A DNA stretch of 64,000 nucleotides from positions 1-64,000 of the forward strand of contig NZ_JABAID010000018.1 in NCBI RefSeq assembly GCF_012641335.1, read 5' to 3'. The position numbers were made by a program, and so were the translations under genes. The stretch comes from Novosphingobium sp. ERN07. GTDB taxonomy: Bacteria; Pseudomonadota; Alphaproteobacteria; Sphingomonadales; Sphingomonadaceae. Every line of letters begins with the position of its first letter. The first letter of the stretch is position 1. Shown here one piece after another: positions 26,449-36,083 of the stretch. The notes under the pieces were generated by a model, which worked only from the letters and a program-made list of their open reading frames with translations, ran no database searches and was not told the origin of the DNA.

Positions 26449-27939
26449 ATGGCGACGGAACAGGTACAGGGCGGAGCAGCGGCAACCGAAACGGAGTTCG
26501 CTCCCGACGATTTCGCGGCACTGCTTCGCAAGGAGTTCAAGCCCAGCGACGATGCCCGCGCGAACCGCATCGAACAGGCGGTGTCCACGCTGGCACAGCA
26601 GGCCTTGGCCGACGTTTCGATCATCGGTGACGATGTGTTCAGCACGATGGACGCGCTGCGCGCCGCGCTGGATCGCAAGCTGACCGAACAGGTCAACGAG
26701 ATCATTCACCACGCCGATTTCCAGAGCCTGGAAAGCGCCTGGCGTGGCCTGCACTATCAGGTGATGAACACGTCGACCGGCAAGGATCTCAAGATCCGCG
26801 TGCTGAATATCGGCAAGGACGAATGCCGCAAGATGTTCCGCCAGTATCGCGATGCTGCGTGGGATCAAAGTCCGCTGTTCAAGAAGGTCTACGAAGCCGA
26901 ATTCGGCCAGTTGGGTGGCCAGCCCTTCGGTTCGTTCGTTTGCGATTACGCTTTCGATCATTCTGGCCCCGATCTTGAAGTGATGAAGGGGCTGGCCAAG
27001 ATTGGCGCAGCGGCCCACGCGCCGTTCATTGCCGGTGCCGCGCCCGGTCTCATGGGCATGCAGAGCTGGACCGAACTGTCCAACCCGCGCGATCTTGCCA
27101 AGCTGTTCGAAGCGACGGACTATGCTGCCTGGCGTACGTTCCGCGACAGCCCGGACAGCCGCTACATGTGCCTTGCCATGCCGCGGTTCCTTGGCCGTCC
27201 GACCTATGGCGCGAAGTCCGACCCGGTTGAGGAGTTCGCATTCGAAGAAGAAACCGGCGGCGATCACGACAAGTACCTGTGGGTTAATGCCGCCTATGCG
27301 ATGGGCACGCGCATCACCGATGCCTTCAGTACTTGGGGCTGGTGCAGCCGCATCCGCGGTGTGGAAAGCGGGGGTACGATCGAGGGTCTGCCTGTTGCAA
27401 CTTTCCCGACCGACGATGGTGGCGTGGATATGACCTGCCCGACCGAAATCGCCATTTCCGATCGTCGTGAGGCTGAGCTTTCGAAGGCGGGCCTGATGGC
27501 TTTGGTCCATCGCAAGGGCACCGATCAGGCGACCTTTATCGGTGCGCAGACGCTCAACAACCCCGCCGTGTACGATGATCCGGCGGCAACAGCATCGGCA
27601 AACCTGTCGGCACGCCTGCCCTACATCTTCTCGAGCTGCCGTTTTGCGCACTATCTCAAGTGCATGGTGCGCGACTGGATTGGAGGAACGCGAACAGAGC
27701 GACAGATCGAGCAGGATCTGCAGCGCTGGATTTCCAACTATATTGATGGGCAACCTGACAGTTCGACTGAGGAGACAAAGGCTCGTCTTCCGCTGAAGGA
27801 TGCCAAGATCGAGGTGGTGCCCGATGAGGCCAATCCCGGTTACTACAAGGGCAAGTTCCTGTTTATTCCGCACTACCAGTTGGAAGGCATGGATGTTTCG
27901 TTGAGCATGGTTTCCAAGCTGCCGAATTCGGGCGGTTAG
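26449..27939 (+). CDS. tssC: T6SS contractile sheath large subunit TssC (VipB)
   Basis: A protein of 496 residues. Typical blocks include 'ILHH'-like 'IIHHADFQSLESAWRGL', 'FGSFVCDYAFDHSG', 'LPRFLGRPTYG'-like 'AMPRFLGRPTYGAK' and 'CPTEIAISDRREAELSKAG'. It forms the sheath with TssB. Only one tssC is present, unlike Agrobacterium, which has two related tssC genes. A 186-bp leader separates it from hcp. Confidence 0.96.
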   Translation: MATEQVQGGAAATETEFAPDDFAALLRKEFKPSDDARANRIEQAVSTLAQQALADVSIIGDDVFSTMDALRAALDRKLTEQVNEIIHHADFQSLESAWRGLHYQVMNTSTGKDLKIRVLNIGKDECRKMFRQYRDAAWDQSPLFKKVYEAEFGQLGGQPFGSFVCDYAFDHSGPDLEVMKGLAKIGAAAHAPFIAGAAPGLMGMQSWTELSNPRDLAKLFEATDYAAWRTFRDSPDSRYMCLAMPRFLGRPTYGAKSDPVEEFAFEEETGGDHDKYLWVNAAYAMGTRITDAFSTWGWCSRIRGVESGGTIEGLPVATFPTDDGGVDMTCPTEIAISDRREAELSKAGLMALVHRKGTDQATFIGAQTLNNPAVYDDPAATASANLSARLPYIFSSCRFAHYLKCMVRDWIGGTRTERQIEQDLQRWISNYIDGQPDSSTEETKARLPLKDAKIEVVPDEANPGYYKGKFLFIPHYQLEGMDVSLSMVSKLPNSGG

Positions 27940-28125
27940 TGCATTTGGTCACATGATGAGTCCGGCGGTGGGTATATCTGATTGGGGGCGACAAGAAGAA
28001 CAACGCCCAACCCATCGCAGGACACTGGCTTGCATGGCCGACAGTTTTTTGAGTGCCAATCAGTCTTTAGGGCTGAACGTCGTTCGGGTTCGCAACCTGT
28101 TGACCGAAATTATAGGAGACGGAAC
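27940..28125 (+). promoter_or_regulatory. Long leader in front of hcp
   Basis: At 186 bp this is the longest gap inside the main T6SS operon. It ends in a strong AGGAG ribosome site before the GTG of hcp. An inverted repeat (TTGGG...CCCAA around 27981-28014) and a T-run at 28046-28051 are visible. An extra promoter or a processing site that raises Hcp output is likely, but no box can be named. Confidence 0.35.
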
Positions 28126-28605
28126 GTGGCAGCTGACATCTTTCTGAAGCTTACCAACATCAAGGGCGAGTCGAAGGACGACAAGCACAAGGGCGAGATC
28201 GACATCGAGAACTTCTCGTGGGGTCTTAACAATGGTGGCGATTGGGCAACCGGCGGCGGCGGCGGTGCCGGCAAGGTATCGTTCAATGACATGACCATCA
28301 TGAAGCGTTGTGACCTTTCGACGCCGTCGCTCATGCAAGCCTGTGCCAAGGGTGACCATATCGCCGAGGGCGTGCTGACGGTGCGCAAGGCGGGCGGTCA
28401 GCAGGAAGAGTACTATCGCATCACGCTCAAGAACATTCTCGTGTCGAGCATCGCCAATACCGGTAGCGATGGCACCAATCCGATGGAATCGGTGTCGCTG
28501 AACTTTGCTGAAATCAAGTTCGACTACAAGGAACAGACCGAAAAGGGCGGCCTCGGTGGCGTGGCCAAGTTCGGCTGGGATCTCAAGGCCAACAAACCGG
28601 TCTGA
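28126..28605 (+). CDS. hcp: T6SS tube protein Hcp (TssD)
   Basis: A protein of 159 residues from GTG 28126, with AGGAG 7 bases before it. Hcp features: 'ADIFLKLTNIKGESKD' start, 'EIDIENFSWGLNN', a Gly-rich loop, 'MKRCDLSTPSLMQACAKG' and the final 'FGWDLKANKPV'. Hexameric rings stack into the tube that is fired into target cells and can hold small effectors. No C-terminal toxin extension is present, so it is a structural Hcp. It lies between tssC and tagJ as in other imp-type clusters. Confidence 0.95.
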   Translation: MAADIFLKLTNIKGESKDDKHKGEIDIENFSWGLNNGGDWATGGGGGAGKVSFNDMTIMKRCDLSTPSLMQACAKGDHIAEGVLTVRKAGGQQEEYYRITLKNILVSSIANTGSDGTNPMESVSLNFAEIKFDYKEQTEKGGLGGVAKFGWDLKANKPV

Positions 28606-28659
28606 TTTTTCGCCTGACCGTGTGTCGAGCACAAGTTGTACGGACTGGGGGCAGTCGAG

Positions 28660-29475
28660 ATGGCAAATCCGGACACCTTGCTGCGCGAGGGCGATTTAGA
28701 GGGAGCACGCGCTGCTCTGGTCGAAATCGTCCGCACACGGCCAGGAGACGACAAGGCCCGAATGTTTCTGTTCCAGTTGCTGTGCGTTACCGGCGAATGG
28801 GACAAGGCTCGCAAGCAATTGCAGGCTCTTGCCCAAGTTGCCGATAACGCACAGATGCTCGCCGCAACCTACAATCAGGCAATCGATGCCGAATTGCTCC
28901 GGGCCGATGTCTTTGGGGGCAAGGCGGACATGCCGGTGCTGGTCGGCATGGGCGGATGGATCGAAGGCGTTGCGCAGGCCATCTCGCTGGCAACAAAAGG
29001 CCACATGGCCGAAGCGGCAGATGCGCGAGACGCGGCTTTTGGCGAAGCGCCCGATACGCCCGGCACGTTCGAAGGCGCAGGTGGCCCTGCGCAAGCGTTC
29101 GATTGGATTGCCGATGCCGATATGCGCTTTGGCCCCACGTTTGAGGCTATCGTAGCTGGCCGCTATGGCCTTGTACCTTTCGATGCGGTCGTATCAATTA
29201 CGTCGGATGGGCCGCAGGATCTGCGTGATACTGTGTGGTACCCGGTCCAGCTTGCGCTCAAATCCGGTCAATCCATCGCGGCGTTCCTCCCCGCGCGCTA
29301 TCCCGGTACGCAAGCTGCACAGGCCGGGGCGATCCGGCTTGGCCGCCAGACCGATTGGGTGGATGCGGGCGAAGGCGATGCCGCGATCCAGTGTGGCCTT
29401 GGCCAGCGTCTGTGGAGCTTCTCGGATGGCGGCGATGCCGCGCTGCTCGACTTGCGCAAACTCGCTTTCGCTTGA
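28660..29475 (+). CDS. tagJ: T6SS accessory protein TagJ (ImpE/SciE)
   Basis: A protein of 271 residues. ATG 28660 (GGGGGCAG upstream) is preferred to an in-frame TTG at 28636. TPR-like N-terminus (~10-90, 'LLREGDLEGARAALVEIVR') and the ImpE core 'FDWIADADMRFGPTFE', 'YGLVPFDAV' and 'QDLRDTVWYPVQL' are present. TagJ binds the sheath subunit TssB and, in some species, ClpV. The stop overlaps the start of tssE (TGATG). Confidence 0.92.
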   Translation: MANPDTLLREGDLEGARAALVEIVRTRPGDDKARMFLFQLLCVTGEWDKARKQLQALAQVADNAQMLAATYNQAIDAELLRADVFGGKADMPVLVGMGGWIEGVAQAISLATKGHMAEAADARDAAFGEAPDTPGTFEGAGGPAQAFDWIADADMRFGPTFEAIVAGRYGLVPFDAVVSITSDGPQDLRDTVWYPVQLALKSGQSIAAFLPARYPGTQAAQAGAIRLGRQTDWVDAGEGDAAIQCGLGQRLWSFSDGGDAALLDLRKLAFA

Positions 29476-30017
29476 TGGCGCGCAGTCCTTCCCAGCCGGT
29501 TTTGAATCCCACGCTGTTTGACAAGCTCGTGGCCGGAAATGACATCGGCGGGATGCGCGGTGAAGAAATCGAAAATGCCGAAGAGCGCCGTGAAGCTTTG
29601 CGTTTCCTGTCGGTGCCTGCGGTAGAACGCTTCAACGAAACCGCGCTCAGGGCCACTGTCCGGCGCGAACTCGCATGGCTGCTCAATACGACGAATCTGG
29701 AATCCAGCGTCGATCTCACCAATTATCCGCAGGTTCGCACCAGCGTGCTCAACTATGGCGTGTCCGATCTGGCGGGCAAGTCGCTCAGCAGTCGCGCAAT
29801 CCTGCGTCGGGCACGCGAAATTCGCGATGCGGTGCAGGCGTTCGAACCGCGCATCGATCCGGTTTCGCTAAACGTCGAACTTTCCGGGAAGGTTGAGCGA
29901 GAGAATTCACTGACCTTCCTGATCGAGGCAGATGTGCGTTCGGCCCTGCGCGCCATACCGATAAAGCTGCGCACCGATGTGGAGGCGGATTCGTCTGCGG
30001 TAACGGTGCGGGAGTAG
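29475..30017 (+). CDS. tssE: T6SS baseplate protein TssE (gp25-like)
   Basis: A protein of 180 residues. ATG 29475 is chosen because it overlaps the tagJ stop. The gp25/lysozyme-like fold family signature is present: 'RRELAWLLNTTNLESSVDL', 'VLNYGVSDLAG', followed by the 'FEPRI' strand. TssE initiates sheath polymerisation on the baseplate. TssF begins 4 bases later. Confidence 0.94.
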   Translation: MARSPSQPVLNPTLFDKLVAGNDIGGMRGEEIENAEERREALRFLSVPAVERFNETALRATVRRELAWLLNTTNLESSVDLTNYPQVRTSVLNYGVSDLAGKSLSSRAILRRAREIRDAVQAFEPRIDPVSLNVELSGKVERENSLTFLIEADVRSALRAIPIKLRTDVEADSSAVTVRE

Positions 30018-30021
30018 CCTG

Positions 30022-31884
30022 ATGGACCCGCGGCTGCTCCGTTTCTACAACGAAGAACTCACCTATCTGCGCGAATCCGCGCGCGAATTTGGCGAAGAGC
30101 ATGAGACGGTCGCCTCGCGCCTCGGCCTGAAAACGCCCAACGATCCTGACCCGTATGTGGAACGCCTGCTCGAAGGCGTGGCTTATCTTTCGGCGCGCGT
30201 GCAACTCAAGATTTCGGACCAGTATCCCGAATTCACGCAGCACCTGCTTTCTGCGGTGCAACCGCACTATCTGGCACCGGTCCCATCGATCTGTATCGCT
30301 GGTTTCGATCCGAAAGATGGCGATCCGCTGCTGGCTGAAGGCTACGAAGTGCCGCGCCAGACAGAACTGGTCGCCATGAGCGATGAAGCCGGGGCCAGCC
30401 CGGTAACCTTCCGCACCGGCCATGCGGTGAAGCTTTATCCCCTGCGGATTGCCGAAGTCGAATATCTCGGTTCACGCACCGCCGTTGCCAGTTTCGCTGC
30501 CAGCGCAGGCATCCGGGCAGAGGCGGGCCTGCGGCTGCGCTTCGAAGGGGTGGGCGCAATCCCGCTCGACAAGCTGAGCATTTCCGATCTGCCCATCTAC
30601 CTTGATGGGTCAGAAACGATCCCCGGCGAACTCTATCGCCAGATAATTGGGGAAACCGTGGCCGTTCTGGCCAAGCCCGCCAAATCGGCATCGGCAACAC
30701 CGGTGCAATTGCCGCTGCCAGCGCAGATCGGCTTTGACAAGGACGAGGCGCTGCTTCCGGCTGAAGAGCGATCCTTCCGGGGCTACCGTCTGCTCACAGA
30801 ATACTTCGCCTGCCCCGAACGCTTCCTTTTTGCCAGCCTTAACGGTCTCGACAAGGGCTTTGCTGCTGCCGATGGCGGCGCGGTGGATGTGGTCTTGCTG
30901 TTCAATCGCAATGCCCCCGCGCTGGCGGGTGCGCTCTCGCCCGCAAACTTCCGCCTTTTCGCCACGCCCGCGATCAATCTGTTCGAAAAGCAGCTTGGCC
31001 GTGTGCAGGTCGATCCGGCGGGGCATGAATTTCTGCTCATGCCGGATCGCACAAGGCCGCTCGATTTTGAGGTTTGGCGGTTGCTCGATGTGACGGCGCA
31101 CTTGCGCGAATCCACTGAACCGCGTCCGGTCGCGCCGCTCTATGCGCTCGGTGCGCTGCTCTATGATTGGCGCGATGCGCTGTTCTTCGTTCCCCGGCTC
31201 AAGCTGCGCAGGCTCTCCACGCGTGAACAGCGGCGGTTGCGGCGGGATGATTATATCGGCACCGAAACATGGATTTCGCTGACCGCTGCGGGCAATCCTG
31301 AACGCATTGCCGATATCAAGGAACTGGCCGTCCGCGCGCTGGTCACCAATCGGGAACTGCCATCGAAGCTGTCGTTCCGCGGGACCGAACATTTCGTCCC
31401 GCCTGGTGGCCCGGTGCGCGCGGTCAGCGTTCTGCGCAGTCCCAGCAAGCCGCGCGCGCCGCTTGGGCTGGATGATGCGGCGTGGCGGATCATCGCGCAT
31501 CTCACGCCCAACTATGCTACGCTCGTGCCTGAAGACGGCAACGATCCATCAATGCTGCGCGATCACCTCGCGCTCTACGGTCCGCGTGACAATGCAGCGC
31601 TGCGGCGGCAGATCGACGGGATCGTCACCGTCGGTTCGCGCCCTGTGACGCGCCGTGTGCCGGGGCGCGGTGCTATGGCCGTGGCGCGCGGCAGCCGCGT
31701 CACCCTCACGCTTGATGATGCGTCGTTTGAAAACGCGCGTCTTTTTCTCTTCTCCGCCGTGGTGGAACGGTTTCTGGCCGATTTCACCTCCGTCAACAGT
31801 TTCACCGAAACGATCGTCCGCACGCCGGGCGAAGGGACAATAATGTCATGGCCGCCCCGGATCGGACGCAAGCACACGATCTGA
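30022..31884 (+). CDS. tssF: T6SS baseplate protein TssF
   Basis: A protein of 620 residues of normal length. It begins 'MDPRLLRFYNEELTYLRESA', the hallmark of TssF/VasA, and contains 'DPYVERLLEGVAYLSARV' and 'YPEFTQHLLSAV'. TssF and TssG form the wedge of the baseplate. It overlaps tssG by 37 bp. Confidence 0.96.
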   Translation: MDPRLLRFYNEELTYLRESAREFGEEHETVASRLGLKTPNDPDPYVERLLEGVAYLSARVQLKISDQYPEFTQHLLSAVQPHYLAPVPSICIAGFDPKDGDPLLAEGYEVPRQTELVAMSDEAGASPVTFRTGHAVKLYPLRIAEVEYLGSRTAVASFAASAGIRAEAGLRLRFEGVGAIPLDKLSISDLPIYLDGSETIPGELYRQIIGETVAVLAKPAKSASATPVQLPLPAQIGFDKDEALLPAEERSFRGYRLLTEYFACPERFLFASLNGLDKGFAAADGGAVDVVLLFNRNAPALAGALSPANFRLFATPAINLFEKQLGRVQVDPAGHEFLLMPDRTRPLDFEVWRLLDVTAHLRESTEPRPVAPLYALGALLYDWRDALFFVPRLKLRRLSTREQRRLRRDDYIGTETWISLTAAGNPERIADIKELAVRALVTNRELPSKLSFRGTEHFVPPGGPVRAVSVLRSPSKPRAPLGLDDAAWRIIAHLTPNYATLVPEDGNDPSMLRDHLALYGPRDNAALRRQIDGIVTVGSRPVTRRVPGRGAMAVARGSRVTLTLDDASFENARLFLFSAVVERFLADFTSVNSFTETIVRTPGEGTIMSWPPRIGRKHTI

Positions 31885-32957
31885 TCGACTGGTCGGCGGA
31901 GATCGCCGGGCTGCAGCGCAGTGGGCTGTTTGCCGTGTTGCGCCGAGCAGAGGCGAAGGATTCCGGCAAGCCGCGCATCGGTGCTGCGCGTAGGCCGGAG
32001 CAGTCCATCGTCGACCTGGCGCAGGAGCCGTCGCTGGCCTTTTCCCCGCGTACGCTTGCCAAGCTGGAGTTCCGCCACGGCAGGCCGCGGCTCTATGGCG
32101 AATGGTTGGGGCTGTTAGGGCCGATGGGGCCGCTTCCCATCCATCTCACCGAATTTGCCGCTTATGAACGGCGCTATGCCGAAAAACAGCCGTTCCTCGA
32201 TTGGCTGAACACCATTTCCGGGCGGATGCTGCAATTGTTCTATCGCGCATGGGCTGAATCGCAGCCCGCCGCGCAGGCAGACCGTCCGGCAGATGATCGT
32301 TTTGCCGATTGGCTTGGCGCCTTGTCGGGTGCGGGCGAAGGGGCTGGGCCGAACAATCGCTTCAATGCCCGCGCTCGGCTCCACTATGCCGCTGTTTTCG
32401 CCGGGCCGCGTAGCGCTGTGGCGATTGAAGATGCGCTCAGCCATTTGCTGCGCCAGCCTGCGCAGGTGGTGGAGTTCGTGCCGCGATGGCGTGATCTTGA
32501 GCGCGAAGATCGCACCCGGCTTGGCCGAAACTATGCCACGTTGGGGCAGGATGCGGTGCTCGGCGGGCGCATCTATAGCGCGTCGGATGCTTTCCGCGTG
32601 ATCGTGCGCGCGCAAAACCACGCCGATTACCTTTCGCTGATGCCTGGTGGCACGCGCTTTGCCGTGGCCGCCGAAGCGATAGAGGCTTTCAAGCCGACGC
32701 ATCTCGAATGGGATTTGTGCGTCGAACTGGCTGATGATGATGCGCCGCCTGCCCGGCTCGATGGCAAGACCCGGCTCGGTTGGACGGGTTGGCTCAAACC
32801 GCGTGGCTCTGCCATCGCCGCGATTGCCCGCCGTCGCCGCAAACCCGGTTCCGCCACGGGATCGGAACTTGTCGCACATTCGCAATCTACTGGCCCGATC
32901 CGGGCCGACGCCCATCTACGCAAGACCAGTTTGAGAAAGAGGAAGCCGTCAGCATGA
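31848..32957 (+). CDS. tssG: T6SS baseplate protein TssG
   Basis: A protein of 369 residues. Typical motifs: 'GAARRPEQSIVDLAQEPSLAF', 'LGPMGPLPIHLTEF' and 'FYRAWAESQP'. TssG joins two TssF copies with TssE and TssK in the wedge. The start lies inside tssF and the stop overlaps the tssH start (ATGA), so this stretch is tightly coupled. Confidence 0.95.
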   Translation: MAAPDRTQAHDLIDWSAEIAGLQRSGLFAVLRRAEAKDSGKPRIGAARRPEQSIVDLAQEPSLAFSPRTLAKLEFRHGRPRLYGEWLGLLGPMGPLPIHLTEFAAYERRYAEKQPFLDWLNTISGRMLQLFYRAWAESQPAAQADRPADDRFADWLGALSGAGEGAGPNNRFNARARLHYAAVFAGPRSAVAIEDALSHLLRQPAQVVEFVPRWRDLEREDRTRLGRNYATLGQDAVLGGRIYSASDAFRVIVRAQNHADYLSLMPGGTRFAVAAEAIEAFKPTHLEWDLCVELADDDAPPARLDGKTRLGWTGWLKPRGSAIAAIARRRRKPGSATGSELVAHSQSTGPIRADAHLRKTSLRKRKPSA

Positions 32958-35611
32958 CTGGGATAACATTCGAAGCCCTGTTCGGGCGACTGAATTCGAC
33001 CGCGCGCAAGGCTATTGCGGAAACAGCTTTTGCGTTCTGCAAGCATCGCGGAAATCCGGAAGTGCAATTGGTGCACTGGATGCACGTTTTGATGCAGAAC
33101 CCGCAGAACGACTTCGCAGCAATCCGCACGACCTTCGGCCTATCTGAAGAAGTGTTGCAGCGCGACATCGTGGCCGCACTGGATGCTCTTCCGCGCGGGG
33201 CCAGCTCAATCTCGGCAATTTCGCCACAGATCGGCGAAGCGATTCAGGAAGGCTGGATCTGCGCTTCACTGCGATTTGGAGCTGGCCGAGTGCGTACTGG
33301 GCACCTACTGCTCGGTATGCTGACGGACGACAAGTTGAAGAACGCGCTTTTCGGGATGAGTTCGGAATTCCGCAAGGTTCATGCTGAACGATTGGGCGAC
33401 CAGTTCGAACAAATTTGCGCAGCGAGCAGCGAATCGACCCAAACAGAGGGTGCCTTGGCCGCAAGCGGTAGTGCTGGTGGTGAAGCTGGCCCCGGCCCGG
33501 TTGCCGATGGAGAAGCGCTGGCCAAGTTCTCGGTCGATCTGACGCAGCAGGCGCGCGATGGCAAGATCGACCGCATCGTCGGGCGTGACAGCGAAATCCG
33601 CCAGTGCGTCGACATCCTCCTGCGCCGCCGTCAGAACAACCCGATCCTTGTGGGCGAGGCAGGTGTCGGCAAGACCGCCGTGGTCGAAGGCTTTGCCAAG
33701 CGGATCGTCGATGGAGATGTTCCCCCCTCGCTACAGGGCGTCACCTTGCGCAGCCTCGACATTGGGTTGATGCAGGCAGGCGCAAGCATGAAAGGCGAAT
33801 TCGAAAAGCGCCTGCGCCAGGTTATCGACGAAGTAGAGGCCAGCCCCACGCCCATCATTCTGTTCATCGACGAGGCGCACACCTTGATAGGCGCAGGGGG
33901 GCAGGCCGGGACGGGGGATGCGGCCAACCTGCTCAAGCCGGCGCTGGCGCGGGGGAATTTGCGGACTATCGCGGCGACGACTTATGCCGAGTATCGCCAG
34001 TACTTCGAGAAAGACCCCGCGCTGACCCGGCGGTTCCAGACGGTGGACGTGGCCGAGCCGGAGACGGACAAGGCGGTGGCGATGATCCGCTCGGTCGCGC
34101 CGATGATGGAAAAGCATCACAACGTGGTGGTGCTGGACGAGGCGGTGGAGGCTGCGGTCAAGCTTTCGCAGCGCTATGTCCCGGCGCGGCAATTGCCGGA
34201 CAAGGCGGTGAGCCTGCTGGATACGGCTTGTGCGCGCGTGGCGGTGTCGCAACATTCGACGCCCGCACAAGTCGAGGACCGCAAGCGGCGGCTGGAACTG
34301 CTTGAAGTGGAACGCGAAATTGCCCTGCGTGAGGCGGGCGGGCAATATACCAGCGGGGAGCGCGTGCCCAAGCTGGACGAGGCCATTGCCGACGCGGCGG
34401 CTGCGGTCGAAGAAGTAAGTGCCAAGTGGGAGCGTGAGAAGGAGGCGCTGACAGGCGTCGTTGCCGCGCGCGATGCGCTGACCGAGGCGCGCAAAGCGGC
34501 AGGTGAAGGGCCGGTCGAGCGCGAGGATGAGCTGAAAGAGGCGCTCAAGGCGGCACTTGGCGTGATGGCCGAGGCACATGGCGACGAGCCGATGGTCTTC
34601 GGCGTGGTCGATCAGGATGCCATTGCTGCCGTGGTGGGTGACTGGACCGGCATCCCGATGGGCCGCATGGTCAAGAACGAGATCGAAAGCGTTCTGACTA
34701 TTGCCGATCAGCTTAAAAAGCGGGTGATCGGGCAGGATCACGCGATGGATTCCATCGCCAAGCGCATCCAGACCAGCCGCGCCAAGCTGGACAATCCGAA
34801 CAAGCCGGTGGGCGTGTTCATGCTTTGCGGCCCATCGGGCGTCGGCAAGACCGAAACGGCTATGGTGCTGTCCGAACTGCTGTTTTCGGGCGATGACAGC
34901 CTGATCGTCATCAACATGAGCGAGTTTCAGGAAGCGCACACCGTCTCCACCCTCAAGGGGGCGCCAGCAGGCTATGTCGGTTACGGGCAGGGCGGCGTTC
35001 TGACCGAAGCGGTGCGGCGGCGCCCCTATTCAGTTGTGTTGCTCGACGAGGTGGAAAAGGCCCACCCTGATGTCCACGAGATGTTCTTCCAGGTTTTCGA
35101 CAAGGGCTTCATGAACGATGCCGAGGGCCGCTACATCGACTTCAAGAACACACTGATCTTGCTCACCAGCAACGTCGGCACCGACCTCATTACCACGATG
35201 AGCGAGGACGAGGAAATGAAGCCCGAGCCGGAAGCGCTGGCGACCGCGCTGCGCCCCGAACTGCTGAAGGTCTTCCCGCCCGCCCTGCTTGGCCGCCTGA
35301 TCGTGCTACCCTACTATCCGCTCAGCCCCACGATGCTGCAGGGCATCGTCCGCATTCAGTTGAACCGCATCGTCAAACGCATTGCAGACAGCCACGGCAT
35401 TGCGTTCAACTATGGTCAGGAAGTGGTCGACCTTATCGTGTCCCGCTGCAACGAAGTGGCCAGCGGTGGCCGTCTGATCGACGCTATCCTGACCAACACC
35501 ATGCTGCCTGATCTTTCGATCGAACTGCTGAACCGGCAGATGAACGGGGAAGAGGTGAAGGTGATCGATGTCACGGTTGAAGGCGACGGGTTCGGATATC
35601 GGTTTGGGTAA
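32954..35611 (+). CDS. tssH: T6SS sheath-recycling AAA+ ATPase ClpV (TssH)
   Basis: A protein of 885 residues. The start is ATG 32954, which overlaps tssG. A Clp N-domain (~1-150) is followed by AAA module 1 with Walker A at G234-EAGVG-K240-T241 and 'FIDEAHTLIGAGG', a middle coiled region (~420-520), and AAA module 2 with Walker A at G626-PSGVG-K632-T633 and 'LLDEVEKAHPDV'. The N-terminus diverges from ClpB, as expected for ClpV. It pulls TssC from contracted sheaths so that subunits can be reused. It ends the core operon and is followed by the hydrolase island. Confidence 0.95.
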   Translation: MTGITFEALFGRLNSTARKAIAETAFAFCKHRGNPEVQLVHWMHVLMQNPQNDFAAIRTTFGLSEEVLQRDIVAALDALPRGASSISAISPQIGEAIQEGWICASLRFGAGRVRTGHLLLGMLTDDKLKNALFGMSSEFRKVHAERLGDQFEQICAASSESTQTEGALAASGSAGGEAGPGPVADGEALAKFSVDLTQQARDGKIDRIVGRDSEIRQCVDILLRRRQNNPILVGEAGVGKTAVVEGFAKRIVDGDVPPSLQGVTLRSLDIGLMQAGASMKGEFEKRLRQVIDEVEASPTPIILFIDEAHTLIGAGGQAGTGDAANLLKPALARGNLRTIAATTYAEYRQYFEKDPALTRRFQTVDVAEPETDKAVAMIRSVAPMMEKHHNVVVLDEAVEAAVKLSQRYVPARQLPDKAVSLLDTACARVAVSQHSTPAQVEDRKRRLELLEVEREIALREAGGQYTSGERVPKLDEAIADAAAAVEEVSAKWEREKEALTGVVAARDALTEARKAAGEGPVEREDELKEALKAALGVMAEAHGDEPMVFGVVDQDAIAAVVGDWTGIPMGRMVKNEIESVLTIADQLKKRVIGQDHAMDSIAKRIQTSRAKLDNPNKPVGVFMLCGPSGVGKTETAMVLSELLFSGDDSLIVINMSEFQEAHTVSTLKGAPAGYVGYGQGGVLTEAVRRRPYSVVLLDEVEKAHPDVHEMFFQVFDKGFMNDAEGRYIDFKNTLILLTSNVGTDLITTMSEDEEMKPEPEALATALRPELLKVFPPALLGRLIVLPYYPLSPTMLQGIVRIQLNRIVKRIADSHGIAFNYGQEVVDLIVSRCNEVASGGRLIDAILTNTMLPDLSIELLNRQMNGEEVKVIDVTVEGDGFGYRFG

Positions 35612-35637
35612 ATTCACGGGATGGAAAGATCGAGCCT

Positions 35638-36078
35638 ATGTTGAATGGGAGGTGGCGCGCCTCGCTGTTTCTGATCGCCGCCCTGTCGGCGACGGGATGC
35701 AGCGCCGGAACGCCTGAGCAGAGCGATGGTGCGTCGGCGCAGGTGTCCGGCGTCCCGTCCGACGCAGTCTCAACAGCGTCGCCTGAGCGACCCGGAACAT
35801 CTGCCTCCGCAGTGGACGAGGAAGGTGCTGCGACCGCCGCAAAGGTGGACACGTCAGCGCTGCCTGAGGACGTCAGGGCCTTTATCGAGCGGCGCAGCCT
35901 GTGCGATCATTTCCGGGGCGAGGAGCCGTACGACGCCGAGCGCAAGGCATTTCTGGAACAGAAGCTGCAGGAAACCTGCAAGGGTACCGATGCGGCGCTC
36001 AAAGGCATCCGCCGGAAGTACCATGAAAATCCGGACGTGATCGCCGCGCTTTGGGACTATGACAGCGTAGTGGAGTAG
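35638..36078 (+). CDS. Small lipoprotein downstream of clpV
   Basis: A protein of 146 residues with a lipoprotein signal peptide; the lipobox is L-S-A-T-G-Cys21. A Ser/Ala/Thr/Pro-rich spacer (~22-70) precedes a compact charged domain containing two Cys ('RRSLCDHFRGEEPYD' and 'QETCKGTDAAL') that could form a disulphide. It is not TssJ-like as far as can be judged: TssJ has a beta-sandwich and no such helices. The gene sits 5 bp upstream of the M15-like hydrolase in the same operon. The best guess is a periplasmic immunity or accessory lipoprotein. Confidence 0.65.
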   Translation: MLNGRWRASLFLIAALSATGCSAGTPEQSDGASAQVSGVPSDAVSTASPERPGTSASAVDEEGAATAAKVDTSALPEDVRAFIERRSLCDHFRGEEPYDAERKAFLEQKLQETCKGTDAALKGIRRKYHENPDVIAALWDYDSVVE

Positions 36079-36083
36079 GGGCC

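Noticed and set aside
35638..36078. The clpV-linked lipoprotein as TssJ
   Set aside because: The mature part is short, charged and helical with two Cys, not the beta-sandwich with loop L1-2 expected of TssJ; position after clpV is also unusual.
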